From Oceanobacillus profundus (lineage in GTDB: Bacteria > Bacillota > Bacilli > Bacillales > Amphibacillaceae): 64,000 nucleotides of DNA. A program made the translations under genes and the position numbers. Under the pieces are notes generated by a model, which was given only the letters and a program-made list of their open reading frames with translations, did no database searches and was not told where the DNA came from. Shown here one piece after another: positions 1 to 8,940 of the stretch (its first letter is position 1; each line of letters starts with the position of its first letter). Location: the NCBI RefSeq assembly GCF_003515705.1, contig NZ_QWEH01000008.1:62001-126000 (forward strand), read 5' to 3'.

Positions 1-833
1 CAGAAGAAATCATTCAAATGCTGTGCAGAACATACCTTGCTCCGGGATCGAATGTTGTTACAGCAACACCGACTTTTGGCCAATATAAACACTATTCCCT
101 AATCGAAGGGGCAGAGGTAAAGGAAATTGAAGTAACTGCTGACGGTTATCATGCCTTGGATAAGATGCTTGAAGCTATTGATGAAAAAACAAGAATCATT
201 TGGCTTTGTTCACCGAATAATCCAATCGGGACTGTAATTCCAAAAGAAGCATTTGAAGCTTTCTTGAACAATTGTCCGAAACACGTTCTTATTGCTTTTG
301 ATGAGGCTTATTTTGAATACGTTGATCCAGAAGCTAACATAGATGTGCTTTCGTACATCAAAAGTCATAACAATTTGATTGTAATGCGCACATTTTCTAA
401 AGCTTATGGATTAGCAGGATTACGAATTGGCTATGGTATAGCAAATCATATGATTATCGATAAGTTAAATGTTGTTAGAGGACCTTTTAACACTACCTCT
501 ATTGCACAGCAAGCTGCACTTGTTGCACTATCCGATGACGTATTTATAACGAATAGTTATGAAAAAAATAAAACGGTGAAAGCATCTTTTAAAAACTTTC
601 TCAATCAAATCGGTTGGAAATACTTTCACTCAGAAACAAACTTTCTCCTTGTAGAAACACCGATAAGCGGTATCGATGTATTTCAGTATTTATTAGAGCG
701 TGGTTTTATAGTAAGGCCTGGTGAACTACTTGGTATTCCAAAGACAATTCGAGTGTCTTTAGGGACAGGTGAAGATATGGAAGACCTACAACGCGTTCTG
801 TTAGAATTCCATAACGAAGCAATAGTAAAGTAA
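1..833 (+). CDS. hisC: histidinol-phosphate aminotransferase, 5'-truncated by window edge
   Basis: PLP-dependent aminotransferase of histidine biosynthesis that also works on aromatic amino acids in Bacillaceae. The reading frame is open from base 3, so the gene starts before the window and roughly the first 80-90 residues are missing. Visible motifs are CSPNNPIGT, the cofactor-binding FDEAYFEY, and RTFSKAYGLAGLRIGY, in which the Lys of SKAY forms the Schiff base with PLP. It is followed after 9 bases by tyrA and then aroA, the usual Bacillus hisC-tyrA-aroA order, which supports a shared role in tyrosine/phenylalanine synthesis. The paralogous aspartate aminotransferase is unlikely given the GLAGLRIGY context and neighbours. 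Confidence 0.93.
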   Translation, partial: EEIIQMLCRTYLAPGSNVVTATPTFGQYKHYSLIEGAEVKEIEVTADGYHALDKMLEAIDEKTRIIWLCSPNNPIGTVIPKEAFEAFLNNCPKHVLIAFDEAYFEYVDPEANIDVLSYIKSHNNLIVMRTFSKAYGLAGLRIGYGIANHMIIDKLNVVRGPFNTTSIAQQAALVALSDDVFITNSYEKNKTVKASFKNFLNQIGWKYFHSETNFLLVETPISGIDVFQYLLERGFIVRPGELLGIPKTIRVSLGTGEDMEDLQRVLLEFHNEAIVK

Positions 834-842
834 GGTGATAAA

Positions 843-1943
843 ATGCGAAAGACGATTTTAGTAGCAGGAATTGGTTTAATTGGAGGTTCCCTTGCAAAGG
901 GCATGGCGCAATCAAGTGATCATCATATTATCGGATATGATCTGAATGAAGCTTCACTTGAGTTTGCACGTTTAAACGGTATCATTCATGAGGCAAGTAC
1001 TAATTTTATAGAGGCAGCACAGCGATCCGATTTTATTATTCTGGCAGCACCAATTTCGGAAACAATCGCATTGGTGAATCTACTTAAAACGGTATCCTTT
1101 AAACGGAAAGTGATTATATCTGATACCGCATCCGTAAAGGGAGCGATTTTAAAAACAGCAAGTTCGTTAAACAGTGAAAATGTAACTTTCATTGGTGGCC
1201 ATCCGATGGCTGGTTCACATAAAAGAGGTGTGCAAGCAGCAAAGGCACATCTATTTGAAAATGCGATTTATGTATTGTCACCTACAAATGGAAATCAACA
1301 CAATGAGATTGAAGCTTTAAAAGGCGTTTTAATTCAAACGAAAAGTAAATTTGTTGTCTTAATGCCAAATGAGCATGATGAAATGACTGGTGTTGTATCA
1401 CACTTTCCTCATTTAATCGCTTCATCCCTTGTACATCAAGCAAAAAAATGGGAAAATACGCATGCATTCCTACCAAAGCTCGCAGCAGGAGGCTTTCGGG
1501 ATATTACGCGCATTGCCTCAAGCAATCCAGAGCTTTGGCAGGATATCTTCTATCATAATCGGGATAAAATGTCCGTGTTACTTCAAGAGTGGATAGAAGA
1601 GATGAAAGGTCTAAAGCAGCTTCTGGATCATGATCAAAAAGAGGAAATGATTACATATCTCAATAAAGCAAAGCTATATCGAGACGGTTTGGCAGAATCA
1701 AAAAAAGGTGCTATTCCTGCTTTTTACGACTTGTATGTTGATATTAGAGATCAGCCCGGTGCAATTGCTTCCATTGTGCAGTTATTGGCCCAAGAGAAAA
1801 TTAGTATTAAGAACATAGAAATTCTTGAAGTTCGTGAAGATATTACGGGCCATATGAGACTGAGCTTTAGTTCAAAGAAAGCTCAGGTAGCAAGCTCAAC
1901 ATTATTAGAGAATAATGGGTACGAAACGATGATACAACAATAA
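843..1943 (+). CDS. tyrA: prephenate dehydrogenase
   Basis: Oxidises and decarboxylates prephenate to 4-hydroxyphenylpyruvate with NAD, the committed step to tyrosine. It has 366 residues. The N-terminal Rossmann motif GIGLIGGSLAKG is at about residues 8-19, the conserved GGHPMAGSHKRG follows near residue 119, and a C-terminal ACT domain covers about residues 295-366 (FYDLYVDIRDQPGAIASI), as in Bacillus TyrA where it is thought to mediate feedback control. The start ATG follows AAGGTGATAAA, and spacing to hisC is 9 bases, so the two are almost certainly co-transcribed. Confidence 0.95.
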   Translation: MRKTILVAGIGLIGGSLAKGMAQSSDHHIIGYDLNEASLEFARLNGIIHEASTNFIEAAQRSDFIILAAPISETIALVNLLKTVSFKRKVIISDTASVKGAILKTASSLNSENVTFIGGHPMAGSHKRGVQAAKAHLFENAIYVLSPTNGNQHNEIEALKGVLIQTKSKFVVLMPNEHDEMTGVVSHFPHLIASSLVHQAKKWENTHAFLPKLAAGGFRDITRIASSNPELWQDIFYHNRDKMSVLLQEWIEEMKGLKQLLDHDQKEEMITYLNKAKLYRDGLAESKKGAIPAFYDLYVDIRDQPGAIASIVQLLAQEKISIKNIEILEVREDITGHMRLSFSSKKAQVASSTLLENNGYETMIQQ

Positions 1944-1973
1944 TGCCAATAGAATAAAGGATGTGAATAGATA

Positions 1974-3260
1974 GTGAGCGAATGTACATTGCAGCAATCG
2001 AACAATCCGCTTTCGGGAGAAATTTTAGTTCCGGGAGATAAATCAATCTCGCATCGAGCAGTAATTTTCGGTTCTTTAGCAAATGGAATAACGAAAATCA
2101 CGCATTTTCTTGATGGGGAAGACTGCATGAGGACGGTGGAAGCATTTAGGGAAATGGGCGTTTCTATCGATGTTCATGATACAACATTAATAATTAAAAG
2201 TAAGGGTGTAAAAAGATTAGTTGAGCCAGATCAACCTTTAGATTTCGGTAATTCAGGAACAACAACTAGACTAATGCTTGGAATCCTAGCTGGGTTACCT
2301 TTCTTTACGACAATCTATGGGGATGCCTCTCTTTCCAAACGACCAATGGACAGAGTAGTGAATCCATTGAGACAGATGGGCGCAATAATTGATGGCAGAT
2401 TTAATGGAAGCTTACTTCCAATAGCAGTCAGAGGGACGGCGATTAAAGGAATCAATTATACCCTGCCAGTTAAAAGCGCTCAAGTTAAATCAGCGATTCT
2501 TCTTGCTGGTTTACTTGCAGAAGGTGAAACAAAAGTTACAGAGCCAATTCCGACGCGAAATCACACGGAAAATATGCTTAAAGCCTTTGGTGCAGATCTA
2601 ACAATTGATGGAAACACAATCACTGTTACGAACAAAAGTGATCTAACTGGGACAGATGTACATGTTCCGGGCGATATTTCATCTGCTGCATTTTTCTTAG
2701 TTGCGGGAGCTATTGTACCTGGTAGTGAAATTTTACTGAAAAATGTAGGGTTGAATCCTAGCAGAACTGGTATAATTGAAGTCTTAAATAGAATGGGCGC
2801 AAAAATTCAAATTGTAACTGAGCATTCTACAAGTGGAGAGGCATTTGGAAATGTTCGAATTGCCCATGGCTCTTTAAAAGGTATCACAATTGAAGGAGAA
2901 ATCATTCCTCGATTAATCGATGAAATTCCAGTAATAGCTCTTTTAGCGACACAGGCAGAAGGGACAACGGTAATTAGAAACGCAGAAGAATTACGGGTCA
3001 AGGAAACAGATCGAATCACAGCAATAGTAGATGTTTTATCAACCCTAGGGGCTGATATTACAGCAACTGAGGATGGATTAATTATAAAAGGACAAACACC
3101 ATTAAAAGGTGGTAAAATAGCTTCTTATGATGATCATCGTATCGCAATGATGGGAGTAATCGCCAGCCTCATAACAGATGGTGAAGTGACAATCGATGAT
3201 ACTAGCTGTATCGCAATTTCATATCCGAACTTCTTTAAAGATTTAGAATCCATCTCCTAA
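1974..3260 (+). CDS. aroA: 3-phosphoshikimate 1-carboxyvinyltransferase (EPSP synthase)
   Basis: Transfers the enolpyruvyl group of PEP to shikimate 3-phosphate, the sixth shikimate step. It has 428 residues, the family length. Seen motifs: GDKSISHRA near residue 22, GNSGTTTRLM, the DEIPVIALLA segment with the catalytic Asp, KETDRI, and YDDHRIAM near the C-terminus. The start is GTG at 1974, with AAAGG 13 bases upstream, a rather long spacing. An ATG at 1961 is out of frame and closes at once. It is last in the hisC-tyrA-aroA run and is followed by a terminator. The GDKSISHRA and TTTRLM signatures resemble class II (Gram-positive) enzymes, but this was not tested by alignment. Confidence 0.95.
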   Translation: MSECTLQQSNNPLSGEILVPGDKSISHRAVIFGSLANGITKITHFLDGEDCMRTVEAFREMGVSIDVHDTTLIIKSKGVKRLVEPDQPLDFGNSGTTTRLMLGILAGLPFFTTIYGDASLSKRPMDRVVNPLRQMGAIIDGRFNGSLLPIAVRGTAIKGINYTLPVKSAQVKSAILLAGLLAEGETKVTEPIPTRNHTENMLKAFGADLTIDGNTITVTNKSDLTGTDVHVPGDISSAAFFLVAGAIVPGSEILLKNVGLNPSRTGIIEVLNRMGAKIQIVTEHSTSGEAFGNVRIAHGSLKGITIEGEIIPRLIDEIPVIALLATQAEGTTVIRNAEELRVKETDRITAIVDVLSTLGADITATEDGLIIKGQTPLKGGKIASYDDHRIAMMGVIASLITDGEVTIDDTSCIAISYPNFFKDLESIS

Positions 3261-3261
3261 T

Positions 3262-3293
3262 AAAAGAGTCTGCGCAAAGCAGGCTCTTTTTGT
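3262..3293 (+). terminator. rho-independent terminator of the hisC-tyrA-aroA operon
   Basis: A stem with arms AAGAGTCTGC and GCAGGCTCTT closes a GCAAA-type loop two bases after the aroA stop and is followed by a T run. Confidence 0.9.
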
Positions 3294-3404
3294 TTCAAAC
3301 TAAAAACCAGATAACAATTTCTTCTCTTTTAACATAATGTACAACTTTGATGCAAAAACAAACGTATATAGATGCATTTCTGTTTCAGTCATCTTCGCTT
3401 TTAT

Positions 3405-3412
3405 TGTATAAT
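3405..3412 (+). promoter_or_regulatory. possible -10 element for ypiA
   Basis: TGTATAAT is a perfect TATAAT hexamer with TG directly before it, 70 bases upstream of the chosen ypiA start and after the aroA terminator. No good -35 box is visible at 16-18 bases, so this is tentative. Confidence 0.4.
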
Positions 3413-3482
3413 TGAATCAATCATTTATTTCATTAATAATAGTCGAAATTCATGCGAGTTTTTTGAAGAGAGGATGTTCGTC

Positions 3483-4751
3483 ATGGACACCATTATGGAA
3501 GCAGTAAAATTAATAGAAAATAATCAAGCTGAAAAAGGGATCCAACTATTGGGGGATTACTTATCTAAAGCAAATGATGATGAAAAATATACGATTGCAG
3601 AGCTTTATAGACAATGGGGACATCTGCAAGATGCAAGACTTATTTTAGAAGATTTATTGAAACGATATCCGGACGAAAGCGATTTAAAAACCTCTTTGGC
3701 AGATATTTTTATTGAGCTCGAGGAAGATGAACCAGCAATAACGCTCCTTAATGAAATAGAAAAGGACGATACAGCATATATACAAGCGCTGATCCAATTA
3801 GCTGATTTATATCAAGCGCAAGGATTATTCGAGGTGTCTGAGCAAAAACTATTAACGGCGAAGCAACTTGCACCAGGAGAGGTTGTCATCGACTTTGCGC
3901 TTGGAGAATTATATTTTTCGATTGGTGAGTATCTCAAAGCGATTACCTATTACGAAAAGGTTAAGTCAAAGCGTGATGAAGTTGCCCATATTTCAATAGA
4001 TGACAGACTTGGTGAATCCTATGCAGCTGCTGGCGAATATGAAAAATCATTAACCTACTTTACTGAGGATGGTAATGAAAATGCCGATAAGCTATTTAAA
4101 TATGGAATTACTGCATATCAAACAGATCGAAATGATATTGCAATAAAAGCATGGGAGCATGTAATTGAAATCGACGAGTCTTACCATACAGCTTATTATC
4201 AGCTAGCAATGGTTTATGAAAAGGAAGGGCTATTAGAGGATGCGTATAAAACCGCAAAAAAAGGGCTCGAAATGGATGAATACAATAAAGAACTATTCTT
4301 TCTAACAGGTTCTATTGCACATCAGTTAGGTCAGGATGATGAGAGTGAGAAATTTATTCGAGAAGCAATCGCATTAGACCCTGATTATAAAGAGGCTATC
4401 CTGTTCTTAATTGAGTTATTTAAAAAGAACGAAGCACATATAAATATTACAGACCTTATAACAGAGGTGCAGAAATTAGGTGCAGAGGATCCACTTTATG
4501 ATTGGGAATTAGCACGTGCATTTAATGAAATTGAATCGTTTGATAATGCATTAAAAAGCTACCGTGATGCATATACTAGTTTAAATCAAGATAGCGACTT
4601 CTTGAAAGAGTTTGGCTATTTTCTTACGGAAGACGGTAAGATCAAAGAAGCTATCCCAGTTTTTGAATCCTATGTTCGTTTGCAGCCGTTGGACGAGGAA
4701 GTTGAGTCATACTTAGCACGTTTAAAACAAACATATGAATTAGGTGAGTAG
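3483..4751 (+). CDS. ypiA: TPR-repeat protein YpiA
   Basis: Cytoplasmic tetratricopeptide-repeat protein of unknown function, 422 residues from ATG 3483, matching the B. subtilis YpiA length. The start is placed at 3483 because GAGAGG lies 9 bases upstream. The ATG at 3474 touches the same Shine-Dalgarno and the open frame further upstream is non-coding leader. Helical repeats of about 34 residues run through the protein, with typical TPR spacing in LGELYFSIGEYLKAITYYEK, LGESYAAAGEYEKSLTYF and YYQLAMVYEKEGLLEDAYK. Location between aroA and ypiB-ypiF-qcrABC matches B. subtilis. A scaffold role is only inferred from the fold. Confidence 0.88.
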   Translation: MDTIMEAVKLIENNQAEKGIQLLGDYLSKANDDEKYTIAELYRQWGHLQDARLILEDLLKRYPDESDLKTSLADIFIELEEDEPAITLLNEIEKDDTAYIQALIQLADLYQAQGLFEVSEQKLLTAKQLAPGEVVIDFALGELYFSIGEYLKAITYYEKVKSKRDEVAHISIDDRLGESYAAAGEYEKSLTYFTEDGNENADKLFKYGITAYQTDRNDIAIKAWEHVIEIDESYHTAYYQLAMVYEKEGLLEDAYKTAKKGLEMDEYNKELFFLTGSIAHQLGQDDESEKFIREAIALDPDYKEAILFLIELFKKNEAHINITDLITEVQKLGAEDPLYDWELARAFNEIESFDNALKSYRDAYTSLNQDSDFLKEFGYFLTEDGKIKEAIPVFESYVRLQPLDEEVESYLARLKQTYELGE

Positions 4752-4851
4752 AATTTCAGCAGCTATTAAAGTGTTAGCCGTGTAAGTGCAACTAAGATAT
4801 ACACAAAGGAGCCTTGTTTTCTAATAAAACTTTAAAAGGGGGGTAAAACAG

Positions 4852-5400
4852 ATGATAACGCCTGTCACTGCCAAAGATAAAAAAAGTTTTATTCAATGGT
4901 TTTTAAATCATTACCGCCTTAAAAAACGAGAAAGCGTCTGGATCCTGAATTATTTAATCAATCATAGTGATTTATTAGCAAATGTGCATTTTGTCAGAGA
5001 TGTGAAATATTGTTCTAGAGGGATTATGATGACAAGTCACTGTTCTGATGAAGTAGCATTTCGATTTTACAAGGACCACCTTGTAACCACAGATGCAGAA
5101 AAGTCCTTCCATGATATCCGGCTCAATCAGGATGAGTCCTTATATTTACAGCTGAATTTTAAAAATGCTAATCAGAATTCATATTATGCTTCTGTACTGG
5201 AAGAAAATCCTTTCATCCCAGTTGATTACTATATTACAAATCAGGATAAGGATATTGCTAACCAGCTATTAAATTATTCCTTACATCAATATAAAAAGGA
5301 AAAAATACTCTCTGAAATTGATAATGCATTGAAGAGCAAAGACCGTGAGAGGTTCCTGGTACTTACAAAAGAATTAGCCGATTTGAAAAAATCAACCTAA
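4852..5400 (+). CDS. ypiB: UPF0302/IDEAL-domain protein YpiB
   Basis: 182 residues with a strong AAAAGGGGGG ribosome binding site. The N-terminal three quarters is the UPF0302 domain (conserved FLNHYRLKKRESVWILNYL at about residues 17-35). The last 40 residues hold the short helical IDEAL motif (EIDNALKSKDRERFLVLTKE), found in several small Bacillus proteins including YpiB and ComK-related proteins. Function in detail is not settled; in B. subtilis the homologue is a small cytosolic protein encoded next to qcrABC. The terminator stem overlaps the stop codon, so ypiB ends a transcript. Confidence 0.9.
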   Translation: MITPVTAKDKKSFIQWFLNHYRLKKRESVWILNYLINHSDLLANVHFVRDVKYCSRGIMMTSHCSDEVAFRFYKDHLVTTDAEKSFHDIRLNQDESLYLQLNFKNANQNSYYASVLEENPFIPVDYYITNQDKDIANQLLNYSLHQYKKEKILSEIDNALKSKDRERFLVLTKELADLKKST

Positions 5401-5420
5401 GCTTTAGGTTGATTTTTTTT
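5388..5420 (+). terminator. rho-independent terminator overlapping ypiB stop
   Basis: Arms AAATCAACCTAA and TTTAGGTTGATTT with a two-base loop, followed by eight T. The stop codon of ypiB lies in the left arm. Confidence 0.9.
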
Positions 5421-5483
5421 GTCTATATAAGATAAGATTTAATAATAGTACACAATTATCGTTATAGAAAGGATGATACAGCG

Positions 5484-5942
5484 GTGAAATGGAGAAAAGC
5501 AGATCTTCAAACATATTTCCAGAGTAAAGAATACATAGATTCTATTGTAGTTCCTCTAGTCCCGTTTGGTATTGCAAATGATGAAGAGTCAGAAAAAGCA
5601 GCTATTCAAGCCGAGATGATTACCCTCCTCTCACACGAACTCGAAAAAGAGTTAACCGGAAGAATGTTACTAGCACCACATTATTCTTACTTGAAGTCAA
5701 TTGATAAACAAACAGAGGTAGCCCGATTGAATAGGTGGTCGGCAGAAATGAAAGAACAGCCTTTTAAGCATATCTTTCACTTAACATTTGACCCAAGTTG
5801 GAAAAAGCATGAGCAGGAACTAGAAAGTACCCTGTTATGGATACCGGCTGTACAAACAGGAGAGTTGAACTCAAAAGAAATGCATAAAACCGTCCGTGAA
5901 CAAGTTGCTCAAATGGTAGAGTTAATTCGTGCATATTGGTAA
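5484..5942 (+). CDS. ypiF: YpiF family protein (DUF2487)
   Basis: 152-residue soluble protein starting at GTG 5484, with GAAAGG 11 bases upstream. Its opening residues KWRKADLQTYFQSKEYIDSI and the downstream VVPLVPFG are typical of YpiF/DUF2487 proteins, which are encoded just before qcrA in many Bacillaceae. No catalytic motif is visible and the role is unknown. The conserved position before the bc complex genes suggests a link to respiration or assembly, which is inference only. It has its own leader after the ypiB terminator and is separated from qcrA by a promoter. Confidence 0.85.
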   Translation: MKWRKADLQTYFQSKEYIDSIVVPLVPFGIANDEESEKAAIQAEMITLLSHELEKELTGRMLLAPHYSYLKSIDKQTEVARLNRWSAEMKEQPFKHIFHLTFDPSWKKHEQELESTLLWIPAVQTGELNSKEMHKTVREQVAQMVELIRAYW

Positions 5943-6045
5943 TAATAGATATAGTAGAAGTATAAAAAACGTCATATTTTAGTGTGTCAGTAATTAAAAA
6001 ATTCTCGATAATGTGTCATCTTTTGTTTGTGAATATTGTTTTATA

Positions 6046-6074
6046 TTGACCGAATAAAAAGATTGCGCTATCAT
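6046..6074 (+). promoter_or_regulatory. sigma-A type promoter of qcrABC
   Basis: TTGACC at 6046-6051 and TATCAT at 6069-6074 are separated by exactly 17 bases. The predicted start is about 60 bases before the qcrA ribosome binding site. Control is not visible in the sequence. Confidence 0.7.
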
Positions 6075-6140
6075 GGTATTGTCCTAGTAATCTGATTAAA
6101 AATGATATGTCCGTGATTATGGTAAAGAGGGGGGAAAATC

Positions 6141-6653
6141 ATGAGTGATGAAAAACAGCAAGTATCCCGAAGACAGTTTTTAAATTATACGCTTACAGGG
6201 GTAGGAGGATTTATGGCAGCGGGGCTACTTATTTCTCCAATAAGGATGGCCATTGATCCAGTATTAAAAGAATCTTCTGCAGGAGACATGGCAAACGTAG
6301 GTTTATCAGTCGACGATATTACAGCAGAGCCACAGCGAATCGATTGGACGATTGATCAAGTTGATGGCTGGTATGAATCTGAAGTAAATCGTGCTGCATG
6401 GGTTTATCGAAATGAAAATGATGAAATTGTAGCTTTTTCCCCAGTATGTAAACATTTAGGTTGTGTTGTTTCATGGGAAGGCAGTGACCAGCATCCAAAC
6501 GAATATTTCTGCCCTTGTCATGATGGACGCTATTACAAGGATGGTACCAACGTTCCAGGTACACCTCCATTAGCTCCTCTAGACGAATATGAGCAGGAAG
6601 TAAGAGATGGAATGCTATTCCTAGGCGAACCAAAACCAAGAGGGGAGGCGTAA
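6141..6653 (+). CDS. qcrA: menaquinol:cytochrome c reductase Rieske iron-sulfur subunit
   Basis: 170-residue Rieske subunit of the bc-type complex, taking electrons from menaquinol on the outer face of the membrane. The [2Fe-2S] ligands are visible as CKHLGC and CPCHDGRYY. The N-terminus has SRRQFLNYTL followed by a hydrophobic helix, a twin-arginine-like signal anchor. The B. subtilis QcrA is a known Tat substrate, and this window also carries tatA and tatC genes. Start ATG 6141 follows AGAGGGGGGAAAATC. First gene of qcrA-qcrB-qcrC. Confidence 0.96.
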   Translation: MSDEKQQVSRRQFLNYTLTGVGGFMAAGLLISPIRMAIDPVLKESSAGDMANVGLSVDDITAEPQRIDWTIDQVDGWYESEVNRAAWVYRNENDEIVAFSPVCKHLGCVVSWEGSDQHPNEYFCPCHDGRYYKDGTNVPGTPPLAPLDEYEQEVRDGMLFLGEPKPRGEA

Positions 6654-6659
6654 TGACGA

Positions 6660-7334
6660 ATGTTACAGAAAATATATGATTGGATTGATGATCGTATTGA
6701 TATTACGCCGATATGGCGTGACATCGCAGATCATGAAGTACCAGAACATGTTAACCCTGCTCATCATTTTTCTGCATTTGTGTATTGTTTTGGTGGTTTA
6801 ACATTTTTCGTTGTGGTAATTCAAATTCTTTCTGGAATGTTTTTAACAATGTATTATGTTCCAGATATTGAAAATGCATGGAAGTCCGTTTACTATCTGC
6901 AAACTGAAGTAGCTCATGGGCAGATTGTAAGAGGTATGCACCATTGGGGTGCTAGTGTTGTAATTGTCATGCTATTATTACATACCTTACGCGTATTCTT
7001 CCAAGGTGCTTACAAAAAACCACGTGAACTTAACTGGATGGTCGGTGTATTAATCTTCTTCGTTATGCTCGGCTTAGGTTTTACTGGTTATTTATTACCT
7101 TGGGATAATAAAGCATATTTCGCAACACAAGTTGGACTAGAAATAGCTGAACAAGTTCCATTTATTGGACAAGAATTGAAAACTTTACTGGCTGGAGATG
7201 CAACCATTGTTGGTGCCCAAACATTAACAAGATTCTTTGCAATTCATGTATTCTTCCTGCCGGGAGCATTATTTGCGCTATTAGCAATTCACTTTATTTT
7301 AATTCGTAGACAAGGTATATCCGGACCACTATAA
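6660..7334 (+). CDS. qcrB: menaquinol:cytochrome c reductase cytochrome b subunit
   Basis: 224-residue cytochrome b6-type subunit with four transmembrane helices carrying the two b hemes and the quinone sites. Visible motifs: HHWGASVVIVMLLLHTLRVF with heme-ligand His residues, the GFTGYLLPWDNKAYFA loop, and RFFAIHVFFLPGALFALLAI with the second His pair. A GAGGGGAGG site lies 10 bases before ATG 6660. The ATG at 6653 is out of frame and stops after eight codons. Gap to qcrA is 6 bases and to qcrC 15 bases, so the three genes form one operon. Confidence 0.96.
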   Translation: MLQKIYDWIDDRIDITPIWRDIADHEVPEHVNPAHHFSAFVYCFGGLTFFVVVIQILSGMFLTMYYVPDIENAWKSVYYLQTEVAHGQIVRGMHHWGASVVIVMLLLHTLRVFFQGAYKKPRELNWMVGVLIFFVMLGLGFTGYLLPWDNKAYFATQVGLEIAEQVPFIGQELKTLLAGDATIVGAQTLTRFFAIHVFFLPGALFALLAIHFILIRRQGISGPL

Positions 7335-7349
7335 AAAGGAGGGTAAGTG

Positions 7350-8123
7350 ATGCATAAGGGTAAAGGTATGAAGTTTGTTGGGGATTCTCGAATCTCTGCT
7401 GAAAGAAAACCTAATATACCGAAAGATTATTCTGAGTATCCTGGAAGAACAGAAGCTTTTTGGCCCAACTTTTTATTAAAAGAATGGTTGGTTGGTGCAG
7501 TATTTTTAGTTGGATTTTTATGTTTAACATTGGCACATCCATCACCATTAGAGGGGATGGCCGATCCAACTAATGCGTCGTATATACCATTGCCAGATTG
7601 GTACTTCTTATTCCTATATGAACTATTGAAATATGAATTTGCAAGTGGAGATTGGACATTAATGGGGATACTAATCCTTCCAGGGCTTGCATTTGGTGCG
7701 TTATTACTTGCGCCGTTCTTGGACAACGGTCCTGGCCGCAGACCACACCAACGTCCAGTTGCAATTGGAATGATGCTACTTGGATTAGTAGCTGTTATAT
7801 GGTTAACCTATACATCGGCAGCACATGTTGATTGGGAAGGCCGTGCTGAAGCGAACAAGCCAGTCCCACAAGCAGAAGTGACAATTGATGAGAGTCATCC
7901 TGGATTTGCAGCTTATGAAAATAGCTGTTTAGCATGTCATGGTGCTGAATTAGAGGGTGGCGCGGGGCCATCTTTAGTAGGAATTGAACTTAGCGCCGAG
8001 GAAATTGCTACGATTGCTGTAGATGGTATCGGTACGATGCCAGCAGATCAATTCCAAGGAACAGATGAAGAGTTAGAGCAGTTAGCCGACTTTATCATCA
8101 CAGTAAATGAATCAGCTGAATAA
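7350..8123 (+). CDS. qcrC: menaquinol:cytochrome c reductase cytochrome b/c subunit
   Basis: 257-residue fusion of a subunit IV-like membrane part and a cytochrome c domain, the Bacillus-type b6c arrangement. The first half has three hydrophobic helices and the conserved PLPDWYFLFLYELLKY. The second half carries one c-type heme site, CLACHG, at about residues 191-196, and ends near a Met-containing GTMPADQF ligand region. A GTG at 7347 directly precedes ATG 7350. The ATG is preferred because AAGGAGG lies 7 bases upstream and the B. subtilis protein begins MHRGKGMKFVG. The operon ends in a terminator just downstream. Confidence 0.95.
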   Translation: MHKGKGMKFVGDSRISAERKPNIPKDYSEYPGRTEAFWPNFLLKEWLVGAVFLVGFLCLTLAHPSPLEGMADPTNASYIPLPDWYFLFLYELLKYEFASGDWTLMGILILPGLAFGALLLAPFLDNGPGRRPHQRPVAIGMMLLGLVAVIWLTYTSAAHVDWEGRAEANKPVPQAEVTIDESHPGFAAYENSCLACHGAELEGGAGPSLVGIELSAEEIATIAVDGIGTMPADQFQGTDEELEQLADFIITVNESAE

Positions 8124-8130
8124 TGCTTTT

Positions 8131-8170
8131 TAAAACACCTTTACCATTAAAATTGGTGAAGGTGTTTTTA
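8131..8170 (+). terminator. rho-independent terminator after qcrC
   Basis: A long perfect stem, AAAACACCTTTACCA paired with TGGTGAAGGTGTTTT, with a 7-base loop and trailing T residues. The A/T flanks would let it work from both sides. Confidence 0.92.
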
Positions 8171-8198
8171 CATCGGAATGACAGGAAGGATAGGAAGA

Positions 8199-8774
8199 AT
8201 GATTAAATATATATTACTAGACAAGCGATTTATTTTCTGCCTTTTTCTAATTAACTTTTTGGGTACCATTTATGGTTATTATTGGTATAAGGCGCAGCTT
8301 TCCATAACGCCAAGTATTTTTCTCATCTTCGTTCCAGATAGTCCTACTGCAAGCTTGTTTTTTACCATTTTTTTGTTGTTCTTTCTTTTCGGCAGAAATA
8401 TTCCGTATGTGGAAGCTCTCGGTGTAGTGACCTTACTCAAATACGGTACCTGGGCGGTTGTGATGAACCTACTTACATTAATCATTGAAGGATCACTAAG
8501 CTGGCAAGGGTATATGTTAATGGCTTCTCATGCAGGAATGGCAATCCAAGGGCTTTTGTATGCTCCATTCTATAAAATTAAATTAAAACATATTGCAGTC
8601 GCTGCAATTTGGACTTTACATAATGATGTTATAGACTATGTATTTGAAATGATGCCAATGTATTCTTCTTTGACAAAGTACATGAATGAAATTGGTTATT
8701 TTACCTTCTGGCTAAGTATCCTTTGTATCTTTATCACGTATTGGTTAACAATTCATCGAAAAAAATTGATATAA
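8199..8774 (+). CDS. ypjA: DUF1405 integral membrane protein YpjA
   Basis: 191-residue hydrophobic protein with about six membrane segments, unknown function. It matches the YpjA/DUF1405 family by the N-terminal LLDKRFIFCLFLINFLGTIY and the central YVEALGVVTLLKYGTWAVVM, and by its place directly after qcrC as in B. subtilis. An upstream in-frame ATG at 8178 lies almost in the qcrC terminator and lacks a ribosome binding site. ATG 8199 has GGAAGG 9 bases before it and is preferred. Confidence 0.82.
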   Translation: MIKYILLDKRFIFCLFLINFLGTIYGYYWYKAQLSITPSIFLIFVPDSPTASLFFTIFLLFFLFGRNIPYVEALGVVTLLKYGTWAVVMNLLTLIIEGSLSWQGYMLMASHAGMAIQGLLYAPFYKIKLKHIAVAAIWTLHNDVIDYVFEMMPMYSSLTKYMNEIGYFTFWLSILCIFITYWLTIHRKKLI

Positions 8775-8843
8775 GTGGTTGTTGTTCCAATAGCCATTAA
8801 AATGGCTTCGAGAACAAACGGTATTCATCGGATTAGTTTTTTG

Positions 8844-8863
8844 ACTTCCTTATTAAAGGAAGT
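8844..8863. repeat. short inverted repeat between ypjA and the YpjB-like gene
   Basis: Perfect 8-bp arms ACTTCCTT and AAGGAAGT around ATTA. A second near-palindrome AGCCATT-AA-AATGGCT sits at 8792-8807. Neither has a T run, so neither is called a terminator. The rest of the 165-base gap shows nothing else. Confidence 0.5.
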
Positions 8864-8940
8864 ATTATAAACTTAACTGTTATATACCGAGATCTTTCCT
8901 CATACACTTCAAGTAATAATAAAAATATGAGGTGATCTCT